A stretch of 64,000 bases of DNA from Polaromonas sp. (GTDB lineage: Bacteria > Pseudomonadota > Gammaproteobacteria > Burkholderiales > Burkholderiaceae_C), in assembly GCF_029945685.1 (NCBI RefSeq), contig NZ_JAQSDA010000025.1, positions 1 to 64,000 of the forward strand, read 5' to 3'. Positions 34,695 through 43,968 of the stretch are shown one piece after another. The position numbers and the translations under genes are program-made. Numbering within the stretch: position 1 is the first letter of the stretch; every line of letters starts with the position of its first letter. The notes under the pieces are model-generated. The model was not told where the DNA came from and made no database searches. It was given only the letters and a program-made list of their open reading frames with translations.

Positions 34695-35480
34695 TCAGGC
34701 CAGCCCGATGTTTTTCAGCGCGGGTTTCCAGCACTGCATGGCTATTTTTTTGAAACCCGAACCCTTGGGGTGCAACTCGTTGGCCCAGTCGCCCGCGCCC
34801 AGGGTGCCGCGGCTGTCCACCACGTGCAGGTGGGCGGGGTCCATTTTCGTGATGTTGTCCAGCACCTTGTAGAAGGCGTCCAGCAGGTAGACCACGCAGG
34901 CCTGGTGCAGCTCGGGCTTGACGCCGGCGGCGGTCAGCGCGGGCTGCAGCCAGCCGTCCTTGCCGAACACGCCCTTGCCGTCCGGGATGGCGTAGTCGTA
35001 GGTGTGCATGACGATCAGGCAGTCCAGCGGGGTGCGGGTGTAGACCACGCCAATCAGCTTGCGGTAGTAAGTGTCCATACGGTCCAGAAACCCCTGCAGG
35101 CCCTGCGGGCCGCTGCGAAAGCAGCCGTTGGCCGTGGTTTCGCCCGAGCAGCTGTCCTTGAGCAGCGGCCGCATGTCGTTGAAGCCGGCGAAGTCGTTGC
35201 CGCCGCCGCTCAGGAACACGGCCGACAGGCCGGCGCCATACAGCTTGAGCGTGCTGCGCACGCTGTCGGCGTATTTGCCGTCCACGTAGTCAAAGGCTTC
35301 GGCGCCGTTCATGCCCTTGGCCAGAATGACGTGGCTTTTGGGCGCCACGATCTGGCCCAGGTAGTTGGTCAGGCTGCCCCCGAAGAAGGGGTACCAGAAC
35401 CAGGAGTCGCCGATCGCCAGGATGGTCGGGTTGGCGCCGTCGGCCTTCATTTGCGTTTCGTCCCAGTAGAAGTTGCTCAT
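34695..35480 (-). CDS. SGNH/GDSL-type hydrolase
   Basis: The 261-residue protein fits the SGNH hydrolase fold: block I ILAIGDSWFWYPFFG with the nucleophile Ser, block III LSGGGNDFAGF with Gly/Asn, and a late NELHPKGSGF block V carrying the catalytic Asp-His pair (DWANELHP). No signal peptide is visible, so it is probably cytoplasmic. The ATG at 35480 is taken over a TTG fifteen bases earlier. The acyl substrate is not known. Confidence 0.8.
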   Translation of the reverse strand: MSNFYWDETQMKADGANPTILAIGDSWFWYPFFGGSLTNYLGQIVAPKSHVILAKGMNGAEAFDYVDGKYADSVRSTLKLYGAGLSAVFLSGGGNDFAGFNDMRPLLKDSCSGETTANGCFRSGPQGLQGFLDRMDTYYRKLIGVVYTRTPLDCLIVMHTYDYAIPDGKGVFGKDGWLQPALTAAGVKPELHQACVVYLLDAFYKVLDNITKMDPAHLHVVDSRGTLGAGDWANELHPKGSGFKKIAMQCWKPALKNIGLA

Positions 35481-35682
35481 GCTGTTTCCAGTCAATGAAG
35501 TGGATGAGGAGAAAATACTCGCGCTGGCGCCGCCGGCTGTCGTCCCTCAATTGGAGGAGAAAGTGGCAGAAGTCACACAGATTGGCGGGGTGGCAGCGGG
35601 TGGCTGGCCCCTGTCACCGCCGTTGCATGCCGGGCGCGCCGGGCGGCATAAACTCGGGGCCACCTTTCCAGGAGACAACACC

Positions 35683-36327
35683 ATGCTTACCCTTTGCGGC
35701 TTTCCCGTTTCCAACTACTACAACAAGGTCAAACTCGCGCTGCTTGAAAAAGACGTGCCTTTTGCCGAACAGGTCGTCGGCACGTCCAGCAAGGACGAGG
35801 CGGTTCTGGGCGACTCCCCGCTGGGCAAGATTCCCTTTATCCGCACCGAGCACGGCGGGCTGTGCGAGAGCCAGGCCATCCTGGACTACATCGAGGCCGC
35901 CTTCCCGCAGCCGCCGCTGCTGCCGGCCGATGCCTTTGCCGCCGCCAAGGTGCGCGAGCTCACCACCTTCATCGACTGGCACCTGGAGATCGTCGCGCGC
36001 CAGCTGTATGGCGCGGCCTTTTTCGGCGCCGAGCCGCTGAGCGAGGGCAACCTGGCCCGCATCCGCAAACAGCTGGAGACCAACATCGCCGCCTTCAAAA
36101 AGCTGGCGAAGTTTTCGCCCTATGTGGCGGGCGACACTTTCACCCAGGCCGACTGCGCCGCCTTTGCCAGCCTGCCGCTGGTGGGCATGGCCAGCAAGAT
36201 CGCGCTTGGCGAAGACCTGCTGCTGGCCGGCGGGGTGGACTACAAGGCGTATGTCAAGCACATCGGCGAGCGGCCGTCGGCCCAGAAAGTCGTGGCCGAC
36301 CGCAAGGCCGCGCAGACCAAGGCGTGA
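35683..36327 (+). CDS. Glutathione S-transferase family protein
   Basis: The 214-residue GST has a thioredoxin-like N-domain (MLTLCGFPVSNYYNKVKLAL, GKIPFIRTEHGGLCESQAIL with the cis-Pro and ESQ gamma-glutamyl site) and an all-helical C-domain (VAGDTFTQADCAAFASLPLV with the capping Asp). Ser10/Asn11 lie where the catalytic residue would be. AGGAGACAACACC is a good ribosome site. GSTs detoxify electrophiles; the exact substrate is unknown. It is divergent from the SGNH hydrolase gene. Confidence 0.9.
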   Translation: MLTLCGFPVSNYYNKVKLALLEKDVPFAEQVVGTSSKDEAVLGDSPLGKIPFIRTEHGGLCESQAILDYIEAAFPQPPLLPADAFAAAKVRELTTFIDWHLEIVARQLYGAAFFGAEPLSEGNLARIRKQLETNIAAFKKLAKFSPYVAGDTFTQADCAAFASLPLVGMASKIALGEDLLLAGGVDYKAYVKHIGERPSAQKVVADRKAAQTKA

Positions 36328-36344
36328 GTGGTCGCCGCTAAGCG

Positions 36345-36461
36345 ATGATGGCGTTTGAACAGCTGATGGCGCAAGCCGTCTACCTTGCCTACCGCGTCGG
36401 CGGCTACGCGCTGCTGAACCTGGTGGAAGACCCGGCGCTGCTGGCCATCATCTTCTGCTGA
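36345..36461 (+). CDS. Possible 38-aa hydrophobic peptide
   Basis: A short frame 18 bp after the GST stop encodes MMAFEQLMAQAVYLAYRVGG followed by a hydrophobic tail ending AIIFC. It could be a single-pass peptide. There is no strong ribosome site, and it abuts repeat R1 copy 7. It is as likely to be chance as real. Confidence 0.25.
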   Translation: MMAFEQLMAQAVYLAYRVGGYALLNLVEDPALLAIIFC

Positions 36462-36517
36462 CTATCAAATCAATAGCTGCTTGCGCCCGCCGGTATTGGG
36501 CTGGAGGCCGATTTGAC
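36462..36517 (+). repeat. Interspersed repeat R1, copy 7 (best match)
   Basis: ACTATCAAATCAATAGCTGC, TTGCGCCCGCCGGTAT, TGGGCTGGAGGCCGATTTGA. This is the cleanest copy and the reference for the family. Confidence 0.88.
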
Positions 36518-36519
36518 TT

Positions 36520-37383
36520 CTAGTCCAGCGCAATCGACTTGAACGATGCCGTGGGCAGCTTGTCGGAGCTGGTGCTGCTCAGCTTGTTGACATCGGTGAG
36601 CACCCGGGCGTCCAGCGGGGTCATGCTTTCCTTGGCTTCAATGTGGGTGCCAAGGACGCGCAGGTTCCTGTAAAAATCGGCCTTGCTGGGCGAGACCTTG
36701 ATCTGGGCGGCCGTGTTCTGGCCATACAGGCGCAGCGCCGAATTCTTCAGCAGCACATTGGAAATGCCGACCGAGAAGTTGTCCCACAGGGCCGCGGGCG
36801 CGGTCTCCTTGTCGGAGGCCTTTTCCAGCGCGATTTCGCCGGTCAGCGCGCGCAGCTGGTCGAGCTTCTGGCGGCCGGCCGGCGTGGCGCCGAGTTGCTC
36901 CCACTCCTTGCTGGCGGCGTCGAACTTTGTGTTCCAGCCCGGTGTGCCCGCGCTGGCGAACTGTGTTTCCAGCGGGGTGCCGCGGGTCAGCTCGCGCAGT
37001 GCCACCGCAAAGTCCACGTAGACAAACTCGAGCTCGGCCACCGACAGCTGGCAGCCCTGCAGGGACACCTCGCGCGTCGTGGGTGCGGTGAAGCCGCGCG
37101 TTCTTTCATTGCGGGGCGGAACGATCTTGAAATTCCTGGCGCTCTGGTCTTGCGGCGAGCACACAAAGCGGCAGCTGACTCTTCCGTTGGTGTCGGTGTT
37201 GCCGGGGCATTCGCCCTCGCTGGAGCTGGTATTGCCGAGCCGGATGTCAAACCGCCCCAGGTCGCGAAACGGCCTGGGGGTGTTGGGCGAGGCGGATTGC
37301 TTGACCAGCAGTTGCAGTGTGGCCTGGGCCGACACCAGCGGCGTGGCTGACGCCAGAACAAGGCTGATGACCAGTGTGCGCAT
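36520..37383 (-). CDS. Exported protein, unknown function
   Basis: The 287-residue protein has a signal peptide (RTLVISLVLASATPLVSA) cut near AQA at 20. The mature chain has four Cys in one region (GECPGNTDTNGRVSCRFVCS and GCQLSVAEL), suggesting disulfides in the periplasm, then a helical middle (AASKEWEQLGATPAGRQKLD). I recognise no family. It starts one base after the stop of the upstream membrane protein gene (37385), so the two are clearly one unit and probably act together. Confidence 0.7.
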   Translation of the reverse strand: MRTLVISLVLASATPLVSAQATLQLLVKQSASPNTPRPFRDLGRFDIRLGNTSSSEGECPGNTDTNGRVSCRFVCSPQDQSARNFKIVPPRNERTRGFTAPTTREVSLQGCQLSVAELEFVYVDFAVALRELTRGTPLETQFASAGTPGWNTKFDAASKEWEQLGATPAGRQKLDQLRALTGEIALEKASDKETAPAALWDNFSVGISNVLLKNSALRLYGQNTAAQIKVSPSKADFYRNLRVLGTHIEAKESMTPLDARVLTDVNKLSSTSSDKLPTASFKSIALD

Positions 37384-37384
37384 A

Positions 37385-38044
37385 TCAATCTCCTTTTTTG
37401 CTCCATCCCGTCAAGACCATCACGGCGTAACCCGCGACCAGAAGCAGTGCGGCCGAAGCCAGTATCTTGGCCAGCGGGCCCGCACGCACGGGCCAGTTGA
37501 AGATGCTGGCGTTTTCCACGCGGCATACGCCGTTTTTCAGCCCCGACTGGTAGACCACGAAAACGCCGAGATCGTCCAGCGTTCCGGGGTTTGCCAGCCG
37601 GATGTGAAACCTGTAAAGAAAGGACTCGCTGAGATCGCCCAGCGTGAAGTTGATTCTTGGCTCGCCGCCCTCGGTGTAGACAGTGCCCTCGCAGAGCGCG
37701 CCCGGACAGGTTTCACCGGCCAGGGGGTGCAGGCCGAGGTTGGCGTCCCGGTTGGATCCGCTGAGGTCTTCCGAGCTCAGGAACTTGACGTTCAGGATCA
37801 GGGGCTTGTTGGCGCTGAAGCTCAAGGGCAATGCGGCGGGCGCCTGGCCGCGCATGTAGCCGGTGACCATCAGCTTGCCCGGGCCGAGCTGCTCCTTCTC
37901 GAGAACGATCAGGCAACGCTCCAGCCAGCCGGACATCAATGACTTGAGGGTCGATTCGCTGAAGGTGACCAGCGGCACCAGAACGGCCAACACCACGGCC
38001 GCCAGCGCGGGGCGAAGGGACTTGACGGCTTCCTGGATGGTCAT
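37385..38044 (-). CDS. Membrane-anchored protein, unknown function
   Basis: The 219-residue protein has hydrophobic segments at both ends (ALAAVVLAVLVPLVTFSEST and AKILASAALLLVAGYAVMVL) with a roughly 150-residue region between them that should face the periplasm. That region has three Cys (ETCPGALCEGTVY and NGVCRVEN) and beta-rich stretches. It is co-transcribed with the exported protein downstream (one-base gap). The pairing suggests a small envelope complex. No known domain is seen. Confidence 0.68.
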   Translation of the reverse strand: MTIQEAVKSLRPALAAVVLAVLVPLVTFSESTLKSLMSGWLERCLIVLEKEQLGPGKLMVTGYMRGQAPAALPLSFSANKPLILNVKFLSSEDLSGSNRDANLGLHPLAGETCPGALCEGTVYTEGGEPRINFTLGDLSESFLYRFHIRLANPGTLDDLGVFVVYQSGLKNGVCRVENASIFNWPVRAGPLAKILASAALLLVAGYAVMVLTGWSKKGD

Positions 38045-38216
38045 GCGCTGACTCCTTCAAAACAGAAACTTGCCGTTGGCGGGACCGTCCCGGGTGCCGG
38101 CAGGCGCGGGGCTTGTCTCGCCGCGTCCGATGTCACCCAGAGGGGCCCAGCCGCCGGAAGGGAATCCGGAAAATGATTGTTGTAGACCAAAAATGCGGCC
38201 TTGTCATCCTGCGTTT

Positions 38217-38245
38217 GGATGAGACGTGGATGAGACGTGGATGAG
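38217..38245. repeat. 11-bp tandem repeat, 2.6 copies
   Basis: GGATGAGACGT is repeated head to tail in the intergenic region before the FAH-type gene (ATG 38273). It may be a regulator site or simple slippage product. Confidence 0.7.
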
Positions 38246-38272
38246 CCATTGCCGACGCGTTAAGCTTGACCC

Positions 38273-39058
38273 ATGACCCCCGAACAACTTCTTCACCATC
38301 ACGACCAGGCCGGTTTCTGGCCCGCCGCCTCGGGCCTGGACGTGCCTGAGGCTTATCAGCGCGCGCTGGCGGTGCGGCAGTTGCGCATGGACCGCGGCGA
38401 ACAGCCGCGCGGCTACAAGGTGGGTTTTACCAACCGCAGCATCTGGCCGCGCTACCAGGTGTTTGGACCGATCTGGGGCACGGTCTGGGACAGCACCCTG
38501 TCGTATTGCGAAGGGCAGGGCGAGGTGTCGCTGGCGGGAACCTGCCAGCCGCGGCTGGAACCGGAAGCGGTCTTCGGCATCGCCGCCACGCCGCCGGCCA
38601 ACGCCTCGCTCGATGAGTTGTTGGCCTGTATCGCCTGGGTCGCGCCCGGTTTCGAGATCGTGCAGTCGCACCAGCCTGGCTGGAAGTTCGTGGCGGCTGA
38701 TACCGTGGCCGACGGCGCGCTGCATGCGCGCCTGCTGGTAGGCGCGCGGGTGCCGTTGGCCATGCTCGCCAGCGATGCCCGGACCTTCGAGAAAAGCCTG
38801 GCGGCGGCACACATCACGCTGTCCTGCGGCGGGCGGCAGGTGGACCAGGGCATGGGCGCGAACGTGCTCGACGGGCCGCTGCATGCGCTGCAGCATTTTC
38901 TGCAGGAGCTGCGCAGCTGCCCCGGCGCGCCCGAACTGCAGCCGGGCGACGTGGTGACCACCGGCACCTGGACGGACGCCTGGCCGGTGGCGCCGGGCGA
39001 GACCTGGACGGCGGCATTCGACGCGCCGCTGTCCGGCCTGACGGTCAGGTTCTGCTGA
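38273..39058 (+). CDS. 2-keto-4-pentenoate hydratase (FAH family)
   Basis: The 261-residue protein belongs to the MhpD/2-oxopent-4-enoate hydratase branch of the FAH superfamily. Signs are GYKVGFTNRSIWP near residue 48, PRLEPEAVFGIA with the metal-binding Glu residues, PGFEIVQ, and DVVTTGTWTDAWPVAPGE close to the end. These enzymes hydrate 2-oxo-4-enoates or decarboxylate 4-oxalocrotonate. Its stop overlaps the MFS start by one base (TGATG), so hydratase and carrier are coupled. The substrate may be a ketoacid carried by the MFS or TRAP proteins. Confidence 0.85.
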   Translation: MTPEQLLHHHDQAGFWPAASGLDVPEAYQRALAVRQLRMDRGEQPRGYKVGFTNRSIWPRYQVFGPIWGTVWDSTLSYCEGQGEVSLAGTCQPRLEPEAVFGIAATPPANASLDELLACIAWVAPGFEIVQSHQPGWKFVAADTVADGALHARLLVGARVPLAMLASDARTFEKSLAAAHITLSCGGRQVDQGMGANVLDGPLHALQHFLQELRSCPGAPELQPGDVVTTGTWTDAWPVAPGETWTAAFDAPLSGLTVRFC

Positions 39059-40254
39059 TGGCGGGCACCGTTCCCCGGCGCATCCTGCCGGTGATCGTGC
39101 TGTCGCAGTTTGCCGGCACCTCACTGTGGTTTGCGGTCAATGCCGTCATGCCCGACCTGCAGCGCGCCTGGGGCTTGCCGCCGGGCGCCGTGGGCATGTT
39201 GACCTCGGCGGTGCAGCTCGGCTTTGTGGCGGGCACGCTGGTGTTTGCCTTGCTGATGCTGGCCGACCGCTTTGCACCTTCACGCGTGTTCCTGATCTGC
39301 TCGCTGCTGGGCGCGGCGCTCAATGCGGCCACCGTGGGGGTGCAGGGGGACTTCACCTTGCTGCTGGCGCTGCGTTTTGGGGTGGGTTTTCTGCTGGCCG
39401 GTATTTACCCGGTGGGCATGAAAATCGCGGCGAGCTGGTACCGCGAACGCCTGGGTGCGGTGATGGGTGTGCTGATCGGCGCGCTGGTACTCGGCACCGC
39501 CTTGCCGCACGGCTTGCGTGCGCTGGCCGGTGACGCGGGCCTGCCGGCCTTTGCCGGGGGCGGCTCGCCCTGGCAGGCGGTGGTGCTGGGCGTGTCGCTG
39601 CTGGCCGCGCTGGGCGGCCTGGCCACCGCCTGGCTGGTGCCCGAGAGCCCGTACCTGGTGCGCGGCGCGCGCATCACGCCGCGGGCGCTGGGCCTGATCT
39701 GGACCGACCGGCGCCTGCGCGCATCGGTGTTCGGCTACTTCGGCCACATGTGGGAGCTGTACGCCTTTTTTGTGCTGGTGCCGCTGATCGTGGCGACCCG
39801 GCTGGCCGGCACGTCGGTGAGCGCCGCGGCCTTCTGGATCATTGCGGTCGGCAGCGCCGGCTGCGTGGGCGGCGGCCTTCTGGTGCGGCGTTTCGGCAGT
39901 GCGCGCGTGGCGCAGCTGCAACTGGCCGTCAGCGGCGCCTGCTGCGTGGCGGCACCGCTGATGCTGGCCGCGCCGCTGCCGTGGTTCATGGCCTGGATGC
40001 TGCTGTGGGGCGTGACGGTCTCGGGCGACTCGCCGCAGTTCTCCACCCTGACTGCGCAGAACGCGCCGCCTGCGGTGGCCGGCAGCGTGCTGACCTTTGC
40101 CAATTGCATCGGCTTTGCCATCTCGGTGCTCAGCATCGAAGTTTTCGTGCGGGCCACACAGGCCTGGCCCCTGGCAGTGGTGCTGCCCTGGCTGGCACTG
40201 GGGCCGGCCCTGGGTCTGCTGATGGTCAGGCCGCTGCTGCGCAGGCGCGGCTGA
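39058..40254 (+). CDS. MFS transporter (CynX/NimT-like)
   Basis: The 398-residue protein has 12 helices and resembles the CynX/NimT group of the MFS: ILPVIVLSQFAGTSLWFAVN in helix 1, ADRFAPSRVFLI loop, AGIYPVGMKIAASWYRERLG in helix 4-5, and ETSPYL-like PESPYLVRG after helix 6. Relatives export cyanate or nitroimidazoles, so direction and substrate are open. It is coupled to the hydratase upstream and lies 195 bp before a TRAP operon. Confidence 0.85.
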   Translation: MAGTVPRRILPVIVLSQFAGTSLWFAVNAVMPDLQRAWGLPPGAVGMLTSAVQLGFVAGTLVFALLMLADRFAPSRVFLICSLLGAALNAATVGVQGDFTLLLALRFGVGFLLAGIYPVGMKIAASWYRERLGAVMGVLIGALVLGTALPHGLRALAGDAGLPAFAGGGSPWQAVVLGVSLLAALGGLATAWLVPESPYLVRGARITPRALGLIWTDRRLRASVFGYFGHMWELYAFFVLVPLIVATRLAGTSVSAAAFWIIAVGSAGCVGGGLLVRRFGSARVAQLQLAVSGACCVAAPLMLAAPLPWFMAWMLLWGVTVSGDSPQFSTLTAQNAPPAVAGSVLTFANCIGFAISVLSIEVFVRATQAWPLAVVLPWLALGPALGLLMVRPLLRRRG

Positions 40255-40449
40255 CGCGCCTGACAAGCCTTGCGTTGAAGCCCCTTGTCGGGGCCGGTCT
40301 ACGGGCTGTAGGGCGCACCCTACACACTGAAAAGTTGCGTGTGTCGCTACCTTGCCGTGGCACGCTGTTTGCATGCTAACCCTTCGCACAACCGTCCGGT
40401 TGCGCAGCAGATGCTGGCTCAGCAGCTTATCTACACCAAGGAATATCGC

Positions 40450-41547
40450 ATGACCTCCACAAGACGTTCACTGCTCAGTCAGGCCTCCGTTGCTGCGGCT
40501 GCCGGAACCGCACTCGGCTTTCCCATGATTGCCCGCGCCCAGCAGAATTTCAGCTGGAAGATGACCAGCGCCTACGGCAAGGGTTCACCGTTTTACATGG
40601 AAGGGCCGGGCAGTGCGACCGACCTGGCCAAACGCATCGACACGATGTCGGGCGGGCGCCTGAAGATCCAGGTGTTTGGTGCAGGCGAGCTGATTCCGGC
40701 GCTGGAAGGTTTCGACGCGGTGCGTGCCGGCACGGTGGAAATGAACCATGCCAACAGCTACTTCTGGACCGGCAAGACCTTTGCCGCGCAGTACTTCACG
40801 GCGGTGCCTTTCGGCCTGAACTTCCAGGGCATCAACGGCTGGCTCTACGACGGCGGCGGCCAGCAGCTGTGGAACGAGGTGTATGCACCCTTCGGCATGG
40901 TCGCCATGCCCTGCGGCAACACCGGCGTGCAGATGACCGGCTGGTTCAAGAAAGAGATCAAGTCGAGCGCCGACCTCAAGGGCCTGAAGATGCGCATCCC
41001 CGGCCTGGCGGGCCGTGTCTATGCGGCACTGGGCGTGGACGTGAAGCTGCTGCCCGGCGGCGAAATTTTTCCGGCGCTCGAGCGCGGCGTGATCGACGCG
41101 GCCGAGTTTGTCGGCCCCTTCCAGGACCGCAAGCTGGGTCTGCACAAGGCGGCCAAGTACCTCTACACCACGGGCTGGCACGAGTCGGCCACGGTGTCGG
41201 AACTGCTGATCAACAAGGCCGCCTGGGACAAGCTGCCCAAGGACCTGCAGGCCGTGGTGGAAAACGCCTCGGCTGCCTGCAACGTTATCAGTGAAGCCTG
41301 GTGCCAGCGCAACAATGCCGAGGCCATGGACGACCTGATTAAAAACCAGGGCGTGATCGCCAAGCCGCTGCCCGACGAGGTGCTCAAGAAGCTGCGCGAG
41401 GTCACCAACCAGGTGCTGGCCGAAGCGGTGGCCAAGGATGCGATGACCAAAAAAGTGCACGACTCCTACATGGCGTACAAGAAAAAGTACGACGCCTGGG
41501 CCGGCTACAGCGAAGGCCCGTACCACAACAAGATCCTCACGGCCTGA
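40450..41547 (+). CDS. TRAP transporter substrate-binding protein (DctP family, TAT-exported)
   Basis: The 365-residue receptor has a twin-arginine signal (STRRSLLSQASVAAAAGTAL) cut near ARAQ at 31, unlike the Sec-exported receptor at 3889. It resembles the 2-oxo-acid (TakP-like) branch: FSWKMTSAYGKGSPF, FGAGELIPALEGFDAVRAGT, LKMRIPGLAGRVYAAL with the ligand Arg, and PGGEIFPALERGVIDAAEFV. Such receptors can bind pyruvate or other keto acids with a cation. It pairs with the permease genes at 41555 and 42124. Confidence 0.92.
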   Translation: MTSTRRSLLSQASVAAAAGTALGFPMIARAQQNFSWKMTSAYGKGSPFYMEGPGSATDLAKRIDTMSGGRLKIQVFGAGELIPALEGFDAVRAGTVEMNHANSYFWTGKTFAAQYFTAVPFGLNFQGINGWLYDGGGQQLWNEVYAPFGMVAMPCGNTGVQMTGWFKKEIKSSADLKGLKMRIPGLAGRVYAALGVDVKLLPGGEIFPALERGVIDAAEFVGPFQDRKLGLHKAAKYLYTTGWHESATVSELLINKAAWDKLPKDLQAVVENASAACNVISEAWCQRNNAEAMDDLIKNQGVIAKPLPDEVLKKLREVTNQVLAEAVAKDAMTKKVHDSYMAYKKKYDAWAGYSEGPYHNKILTA

Positions 41548-41554
41548 CCCGCCC

Positions 41555-42127
41555 ATGACTGACTCAACAACTGCCGGCGCCTCCGGAGGCGCCGCCGGGA
41601 CGGCGCGCGCGTTTGTGGCGCGCGTCGAGGCCGCGGTGGACCTGATCGGCCGCGCCGCTTCCTGGCTCACGCTGGCCATCGTGGTGCTCATGGCCATTGA
41701 TGTGCTGATGCGTTACGCCTTCAGCATCGGCTCGGTGTGGGCGCAGGAGCTCGAGTGGCACCTGCTGGCGCCGCTGGTGCTGTTCGGCATGACCTACGCG
41801 CTGCTCAAGGGTGAACATGTGCGCGTCGATGTGTTCTATGCGCGCTACTCGCCGCGTACCCAGGCGGCGGTCGATCTGCTGTCGGCGCTGCTGGCCCTTG
41901 CGATGGCGGCACTGGTGATCCGTTACTCGATCCAGTTCGTGAGCCAGTCCTATGTGATCGACGAAATCTCGTCCGATCCCGGCGGCCTGACGCACCGCTG
42001 GTTGCTCAAGGCGCTGATCCCGGTGGGCTTTGCCGTGTTCGGCCTGATGGCGGCGGCGCAGGGCGTAGCGGCCGCGCTGCGCCTGTTCGGCCCGCAGCCC
42101 TCCACTCCGCCGGAGGCCCGGCCATGA
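41555..42127 (+). CDS. TRAP transporter small permease (DctQ family)
   Basis: The 190-residue protein has four helices and the family segment MRYAFSIGSVWAQELEWHLL with the conserved Trp-x-x-Glu. It starts seven bases after the receptor stop and overlaps the large permease by four bases. Unlike the first TRAP operon, no hairpin separates receptor and permease genes. Confidence 0.9.
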   Translation: MTDSTTAGASGGAAGTARAFVARVEAAVDLIGRAASWLTLAIVVLMAIDVLMRYAFSIGSVWAQELEWHLLAPLVLFGMTYALLKGEHVRVDVFYARYSPRTQAAVDLLSALLALAMAALVIRYSIQFVSQSYVIDEISSDPGGLTHRWLLKALIPVGFAVFGLMAAAQGVAAALRLFGPQPSTPPEARP

Positions 42128-43449
42128 GCATGAACGAATGGCTGGCGATCGGCCTGCTGATCGGTTTTTTCCTGATGCTGATGGGCGGCATCCCGGTTGG
42201 CATCACGCTGGCCGCCAGCGGCTTCATCTTCGGCTTCATGGGTTTCGGCGAGTCGCTGTTCAACCTGCTGCCGGCACGCATTTACGGCGTGGTCGCCAAC
42301 TACCAGTGGCTGGCGATTCCGCTGTTTGTTTTCATGGGAGTCATGCTGGAAAAGTCGCGCCTGGCCGAAGACCTGCTCGACGTGATCGGCCACCTGGCCG
42401 GCGGACTGCGCGGCGGCATGGCGCTGGGCATCATTGGCGTGGGTGTGCTGATGGGTGCCACCACCGGCATCGTGGGTGCCACCGTGATCACGCTGGGCCT
42501 GCTGACCTTGCCGACACTGCTGCGGCGTGGCTACGACCCGGCGATTTCCTGCGGCGCGATCTGCGCCTCGGGCACGCTGGGGCAGATCATCCCGCCCAGC
42601 CTGGTGCTGATCCTGCTGTCCGACATCATGCAGCTGTCGGTGGGCACGCTGTTCGCGGCGGCAGTGCTGCCGGGCCTGATGCTGGCCGGGCTGTACGTGA
42701 GCTGGATCGTGATCTACGGCATGATCCGGCCCGATTCGATGCCACCGGTGCCGCAGGCCGAGCGTGATGCGGTGTCGCGTTCGCAGCTGTGGCTGCGCGT
42801 CGTCAAGGTGGCGCTGCCACCGCTGGCGCTGGTGCTGTCGGTGCTGGGCTCCATCATCGGCGGCATTGCCGCGCCGACCGAGGCCGCCTCGATGGGTGCG
42901 CTGGGCTCCATCCTGGTGGTGGCGCTGGCGCGCCGGCTCTCGCTGGCGGTGCTGCGCGACGTGATGCAGACCACCACGCGCATCTCGGCCATGGTGCTGT
43001 TCATCCTGATCTGCTCGCAGGTCTTCAGCCTGGCATTTCGCGGCCTGCAGGGCGAAAAGCTGATCGAGGACCTGTTCGCGTTTTTGCCGGGCGGCATCAA
43101 CACCGCGGTGTGGTTCCTGATGGGCCTGATCTTCGTGCTCGGCTTTTTCATCGAGTGGATCGAGATCAGCTACATCGCGGTGCCGTTGTTTTTGCCGATC
43201 TTCGCGGCCGCCGGTGTCGACATGGTCTGGCTGGCCATGATGATCACCATCAACCTGCAGACCTCGTTTCTCACGCCACCTTTCGGCTGGGCGCTGTTTT
43301 TCCTGCGCGGCGTGGCGCCGTCGGGCGTGACCACGCGCCACATTTACCTGGGCGTGATTCCGTTTGTAGTGCTGCAGATCCTGGGCATCGTGCTGGTGTT
43401 CTTCTTCCCGGCGATTGCGACCTGGCTGCCCATGGCCATCGGCTGGTAG
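42124..43449 (+). CDS. TRAP transporter large permease (DctM family)
   Basis: The 441-residue protein carries about 12 helices with DctM signatures: LAIPLFVFMGVMLEKS, GATTGIVGATVITLG, SGTLGQIIPPSLVLI, and TPPFGWALFFLRGV near the end. With the receptor and small subunit it forms a second TRAP system, not closely similar in sequence to the first. The operon converges on the uspA-type gene 20 bases later. Confidence 0.93.
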   Translation: MSMNEWLAIGLLIGFFLMLMGGIPVGITLAASGFIFGFMGFGESLFNLLPARIYGVVANYQWLAIPLFVFMGVMLEKSRLAEDLLDVIGHLAGGLRGGMALGIIGVGVLMGATTGIVGATVITLGLLTLPTLLRRGYDPAISCGAICASGTLGQIIPPSLVLILLSDIMQLSVGTLFAAAVLPGLMLAGLYVSWIVIYGMIRPDSMPPVPQAERDAVSRSQLWLRVVKVALPPLALVLSVLGSIIGGIAAPTEAASMGALGSILVVALARRLSLAVLRDVMQTTTRISAMVLFILICSQVFSLAFRGLQGEKLIEDLFAFLPGGINTAVWFLMGLIFVLGFFIEWIEISYIAVPLFLPIFAAAGVDMVWLAMMITINLQTSFLTPPFGWALFFLRGVAPSGVTTRHIYLGVIPFVVLQILGIVLVFFFPAIATWLPMAIGW

Positions 43450-43469
43450 GCGGCCGCAACCGCAGCCGC

Positions 43470-43910
43470 TCAGCGCGCGATCAGCACCGGCACCGGCGAC
43501 TCGGCCGCCACCTTGGCGGCCACGCTGCCCAGCATCAGCCGGACGATGCCGGTGCGGCCGTGGGAGCCCATGACCACGAGGTCGGCGCCTTCGTCCTTGA
43601 CCGTCTGGACAATGCCGTTGGCGGCGGACACGTTTTCGGCCATGCGCGCTTCGAGCTTGACGCCGGCGCCCGGCGCTTCGCACAGGGCCGCGACCCTGGC
43701 GTGGGCCTGCGCAGCGTGTTGCTGGGCGGCGTTCATGTAGGCCTGAACGCCCAGCGGGTTGGTCTCGCCGATGCTCAGGTAAGGGTAGGGGTCCACGACA
43801 TACAGGGCGGTGAGTCTGGCGCCGTGCGTACGCGCCAGGTTGACGGCGAGCTGGGCCGCGTGGGCGGATGCTTCGGAACCGTCGGTCGCCAGAAGAATGT
43901 TCTTGAACAT
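43470..43910 (-). CDS. Universal stress protein (UspA family)
   Basis: The 146-residue single-domain Usp begins with KNILLATDGSEASAHAAQLA (the ATP-binding Asp loop) and ends with DLVVMGSHGRTGIVRLMLGS, the G-2x-G-9x-G-S/T pattern for ATP, then VAAESPVPVLIAR. It is divergent from the hemerythrin gene; 106 bp separate the starts and contain a perfect FNR/Anr-type box. Low-oxygen control is therefore likely for one or both genes. Confidence 0.92.
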   Translation of the reverse strand: MFKNILLATDGSEASAHAAQLAVNLARTHGARLTALYVVDPYPYLSIGETNPLGVQAYMNAAQQHAAQAHARVAALCEAPGAGVKLEARMAENVSAANGIVQTVKDEGADLVVMGSHGRTGIVRLMLGSVAAKVAAESPVPVLIAR

Positions 43911-43968
43911 GGGAGCCTTGTCTGGTGATGAACAGGCCCTTATCTTGCTGGGGCGCGCGGCCGCTTTC

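Noticed and set aside
38057..38203. A short minus-strand frame ending NGKFLF just before the 37385 gene
   Set aside because: It has no ATG, GTG or TTG start and a stop at 38204-38206, so it cannot be read as a gene.
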